64,000 nt of DNA, taken from the NCBI GenBank assembly GCA_933228675.1, contig OW121744.1:118224946-118288945 (forward strand), given 5' to 3'. Origin of the DNA: Stomorhina lunata. Its lineage: Eukaryota > Arthropoda > Insecta > Diptera > Rhiniidae. Positions 60,080 to 64,000 of the stretch are shown here, one piece after another. A model generated the notes under the pieces. The model was not told the DNA's origin. It saw nothing but the letters and a program-made list of their open reading frames with translations, and did no database searches. A program made the translations under genes and the position numbers. How positions within the stretch are numbered: the stretch's first letter is position 1; every line of letters starts with the position of its first letter.

Positions 60080-61140
60080 GACTGAAATGGTTATGACTAT
60101 AAAGTTAGCATTAATCTGAACTATCGTATTGGCTCGATTATGAATATGAACATAGTCTAACTGCAGGCATTAATACAGACTTCTCCTTATTTTTGATCAT
60201 TGTCTTGGCAGTAGACTATTCGACTTTTGACTTGACTATGGTCTCGACCATTAACTTCACTCTAGTTAATTATAGACTTGACTATAGTCTACAGTCGAGA
60301 CATGGCTATAGTCTCGACTATAGATTCAACAATAGTTTTGACCATAGATTAAGTCTATATCCTCTACTATAGATTTGTTTGCAATCTCAACCACTGATCC
60401 GACTATAGACTTGAATATACCCTTAGCTGTGACCTTGACTTTAGACTTAATTACAGTTTCGATTAGACACCTCTACATAAAGAAGACTACAATCCTGACT
60501 ATAGTTTAGACTATAGATCTAACTAAAGTCTCGGCAGTAAACTTGACTGTAGTCTCGACTTTAGACCTTACTATTGTCTTGACTATAGACTAAGACCAGA
60601 TTTTAGTCTCCACTATATACATGACTATCTGGTCTGTAGTTTCGATTATAGCCTCGACTATAACCCTGACTTTAGTCTCAAATGTAGACTTAACTGTAGT
60701 CTTAAATAAAGATCTTGCTATAGTCATGTATATAGTCTCGACTTTTGATTTGACATCGTCTATAAACCTGACTTTAGTCTATAATATAGACTTGGTTGTC
60801 ATCCCAATTCTATATCTAACTATAGACTCGACTATTGATCTGACTATAGAGTCAACTCTATACCTGAAAATAGTCCCGACTATAGACCTGACTATAGACT
60901 CAACTCTATACTTGAAAATAGTCCCGACTATAGACCAGACTATAGTTTTGACTATAGACCTGCATATACTCTCTACTATATTCTTGGCTATAGCCTCGAC
61001 TACAGGTCTGACTATTCTTCTTCTGCTATTCTTGACTCCCAGTGGAGCATAGGGCTTGAGGCCCTATAGACCTGACTATACCCTTTTTAACAATATAGAT
61101 CTGACTGTAGTTTCAACAATAGCCTCGTCTATAACCTAGT
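60080..61140. repeat. Degenerate 12-bp-period repeat (GACTATAGWCYY)
   Basis: Consecutive 12-mers such as GACTATAGACCT and GACTATAGACTC recur; a 48-bp block of four diverged units is duplicated around 60843-60940. Because the period is a multiple of three, the tract keeps one frame open for 143 codons (60621-61052) with a TIDL-type four-residue cycle; this is a repeat by-product, not a gene. Confidence 0.9.
61025..61080 (-). repeat. Second copy of the CTCCACTGGGAGTC dispersed repeat
   Basis: The minus strand at 61031-61052 is identical to 3920-3941 over 22 bp, with weaker similarity outside. It lies within the 12-bp-period repeat tract. Confidence 0.65.
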
Positions 61141-64000
61141 AATGGAAGTACTGTATTGGATATATCTAGATATATTACAAGTTCGACCATATGCTCGAAT
61201 ATACTAAACATAGAATATTTTGTATCTTTTTTTAACTTTTCCTTAAAAAACTCATAAATTGTAATTTTAAATACCTTGTCAATAACTCAAACACTCACGC
61301 ACCCACCAACTGTTAGATTTTCTTTTCATTGATAAATAAATGACCAGCAAAACGCACAAAATCAATGAAAAGGAAAACAGACAAAATACCAGCAACATCT
61401 GTTAACAAATGTTTCAAAACATTTCAATATAAAACTAAAAAAAAAAAAATTGATATTTTTAGAAAAAAAAAAACTCTGTAAATAAAAGAGACAATTTGTC
61501 AAATGTTTAATTGATTTAACATAAAAGAAATTCCCCATAATAATGCTTATTTTATTTTTTATATTAAAAAAAAAGAAATTTAAAAAAACATAATTCACCT
61601 TTTACTGTTTAAAATTGATAGTTGTCAGTCAGTCCGTCATTCATTCCTTCATTCATTCGTTTATTCAGTCACTCAACAAACAAATGCCCCTTAATGCTTG
61701 ATTGCCCGAGTCCAAACATTAACACGAGATAAATGTAAGTTACAGCGACATAATAAAATCGACAGCCAACAATTATTAAATTACGCCCTAAAATTGGCGT
61801 TGAAGTGGAAATGTGCTTCTTGGGACTTTTTTTTTATCATTTCCACTAAAACACCAACAATTTTTGAAATGCGTTTGAAACTTCAGCGGAAAAATAGTCA
61901 GTCAGGCACATGCTGTGACAAATTTTATGCTTGATCGGCTTAAGGTTTTTTCTTATTTATCACAATTTTTTTGTTTTTGATATCAAAAATAAATTTCAAT
62001 ATTTAAAGTTATTGTTTAGAAAGGAAATGCATTATGTGTTTAATTAAAATTTATAGAGTTCAGTAATAAAATTTGAATAAGGTTTTAAATGGTGTCACCT
62101 GAAATTTTGAAAGCCTTTTTAAACTTCACCCATTTGCTAAAGGGTAGATTTGGTCTGGTTTGTTTGGGCTACCGGAACGAAAACCATCAATTAATTAGGT
62201 AAATTTAAACAATAGAACTGATACTAGTATCAATAAATTTAATCAAAATTAAATTCAATTTAATTTTTTTAAGATAAAAATTCTTACTAAAGGGTTGTAT
62301 ATTTTGAAAACTTTTTGGAATATTTTCCAAAAAAAGTGTCTATTAATGGTGATGATTTTATGTTTAATATAAATGTTGTCTAATCTCACTTTCAAAGCTC
62401 TAATTAAAATTTCATTCATATCAAAATCAAGCCTAATCAAGTATTCAAAATGTCTTTTAAAATATGTATAACAATTAAAAACAGTAACTGACTTCCATCC
62501 TTCTTTAACTCCTACACAACTTTGAAACGGCATAAATTCAAAATATTTAGAGCTCTTAAGCCACCGACTGACTGAATGCATTATCAGCGTCCAATTGCAT
62601 TTAGTTACGTGCTTCATAATCATTTGAATTAAAATGTTGGAATATTTTTTTAAAATTGTTACTTTCTGCCCCATTAATTGACTTTGACATGTTCAACAAA
62701 TTTTAATTAATTAACAAAAACCCCCCAAATTTCAACACAGACAAAACTGAAAACATTAATTTAAATAAATTGTATTAATAGATTTCCGTTTTTATTTATT
62801 TCGAACTTTATTTGTTCTTTTTTCACTTTTCGATTTTTTTCTTTTTGTTGAATTAAATTTGTTGTTAAAATAAAAACTTTTGTGGTCTATTTATAGTTAT
62901 TAATTAAAATTTATGATTGTTTAACACATTTCAAAAGTGAACTTGGAACTTAAAAGGAGAACTTTTAGATTAAAGGAAGGGGTTCTATTTAGTAGTTGTT
63001 TTATGTTGTTCGAAATATTTACTTTTATAAGGTTTTTTGTGACTAGTATAGCCTGTGGAATTTATTACAATTAAAAATTAATAACTATTAAAAATGACTT
63101 TTAATTAAATGGTTTTCAATTTGTAATATTATTTATTATAAATACTATTGTATTATTATTTATTAATAGGCTAATTTACACATACAAGTTGTAACCTAAA
63201 TACTAGAATATTAAATACTATAAAGCTGATGTTCACACTCGAGCTAATAATTAGTCTATGATAGTTTGAAGTACACTTAAGTCTATAGTCTTGATTGTAG
63301 TCAATAAATATGTATATTTAGATATCCTCTGAACTATTAAAATAAAGTATTTCACTAAAATAATTGTAAACGACATTTCGTTAAATATCTCTTAAATTAT
63401 AAGAGATACCTTAATACAGTAAAGATTTTTCTGTTTCTTTCTTAATTAGTTTTCGAACGTGTAAAAATTTTTTCGATATGCTTTTATTTGTAAAAGTTAT
63501 ACGGAATAGGTTTTACATACAAGAGGTGCTCGACATTGGCCCTCTGCTAAAAACAGATATGTTTTTATAAATTGGTCTAAAACACCGACTACCCGATTTC
63601 TGCATATTGCGCCACAATCCGCCCAGTAGTTTAAAAGTTATTGAATTAAGACTTAATAACTTTACATACAATATTTTGCACCATAACTTCTTAATAATTT
63701 GAAAAAAATAGATAAAGTTTTTTTTTTTGCTTAATTAAAATTAATATTTTTGCTTTCATTTTAATCTAAGGGCTCTAGATATCAGTTGGTTCGGTGTGGA
63801 GCAAGAAAGCATAAGGTATCTTATGCCGGATCATATAACTTCTAAATATCTAAAAATCATGAACCTACAACATTTCACCTCCTTCTTAAAATCAAAATTT
63901 ATTCCCTAACAGTGTAAAAATCGTTTTATTTGAATATTTTTTCATTTATTTAAATAATATGTGAGTGTTGGTTAATAAATATTTCAATATTTTATTATTT
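61141..64000. other. No confident gene
   Basis: Contains the doubtful open frame at 62255-62674, simple CATTCATTC sequence at about 61640-61660, and a few TATAGTC words near 63250-63300 echoing the 12-bp repeat. Nothing else can be supported. Confidence 0.4.
62255..62674 (-). CDS. Hypothetical 139-codon open frame, probably not a gene
   Basis: An open frame of 139 codons from an ATG at 62674 to a stop at 62255. I recognise no family. The predicted protein is rich in Ile, Lys, Phe and Asn, as expected from AT-rich DNA, but has a mixed internal segment (SVSRWLKSSKYFEFMPFQSC) without repeats. By a rough stop-codon estimate for this base composition, such a frame is unusual but not impossible by chance in 64 kb. 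No clear splice sites, promoter or homologous neighbour support it. It could be one exon of a diverged gene or a chance frame. Confidence 0.15.
   Translation of the reverse strand: MGQKVTILKKYSNILIQMIMKHVTKCNWTLIMHSVSRWLKSSKYFEFMPFQSCVGVKEGWKSVTVFNCYTYFKRHFEYLIRLDFDMNEILIRALKVRLDNIYIKHKIITINRHFFWKIFQKVFKIYNPLVRIFILKKLN

Noticed and set aside
60621..61052. 143-codon open frame
   Set aside because: It follows a 12-bp tandem repeat that cannot create stops in this frame; the four-residue cycle shows its origin.

Overview
This window reads as nuclear, mostly non-coding DNA of a higher fly. Base composition is strongly AT-rich with many poly-A/T runs. It carries an irritans-type mariner remnant, fly-style TACCC-hairpin dispersed repeats, many short foldback/MITE-like elements, tRNA-derived SINE-like repeats, and tandem arrays built on a CTATAGAAAA motif that I associate loosely with calyptrate flies (house flies, blowflies). 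The species cannot be fixed from sequence alone. No host gene is visible with confidence; the window looks like an intergenic region or a very large intron.

The only convincing protein-coding gene lies inside a DNA transposon at 31992-35368. The element is 3377 bp long, with imperfect terminal inverted repeats of about 135-144 bp that begin TTAGAGCGGGTC, flanked by TATATATA on both sides. It encodes an apparently intact two-exon protein of about 724 aa (exons 32607-33914 and 33982-34848, 67-bp intron). The protein matches a widespread but, to my knowledge, unnamed family of transposase-like proteins in arthropods and cnidarians, with a CxC...CxC cysteine cluster, two aspartates in FDGRKDD and SDGENTNTG contexts, a block HWFICLLHFNELPFRHLF, and a later HPEN block. 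The transposon sits inside an older inverted-repeat element (31870-31894 / 35535-35559). A foldback element at 55557-55900 has ends starting TTAGAG(T)GG and may be a non-autonomous relative.

Layout. 1-3.7 kb: AT-rich DNA with a perfect hairpin. 3.7-4.4 kb: (TA)n, broken mariner, small foldback. 7.2-8.2 kb: 32-bp satellite A. 14-25 kb: repeated CATACTTTTAGG motifs, some paired like MITE ends; a 487-bp foldback (16400-16886); 31-bp satellite B (19160-20009); degenerate array D (23568-24069); several perfect hairpins. 29.25 kb: 155-bp MITE. 30.4-30.96 kb: inverted-repeat element. 31.9-35.6 kb: nested transposon. 38.06-38.70 kb: 11-bp satellite of about 58 copies. 41.04-41.86 kb: TACCC-hairpin repeat with short terminal inverted repeats. 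43.4 and 44.4 kb: foldback and tRNA-derived fragment. 47.7 and 57.0 kb: two copies of one SINE-like family. 50.5-51.8 kb: satellite C with 23-bp and 31-bp blocks. 58.1-61.1 kb: degenerate 12-bp-period repeats.

The elements form a mobile-DNA landscape rather than a pathway: one potentially active autonomous transposon, several short elements that need enzymes supplied elsewhere, and palindromic satellites sharing a 16-bp core (TTTTTCTATAGAAAAA) but differing in period.
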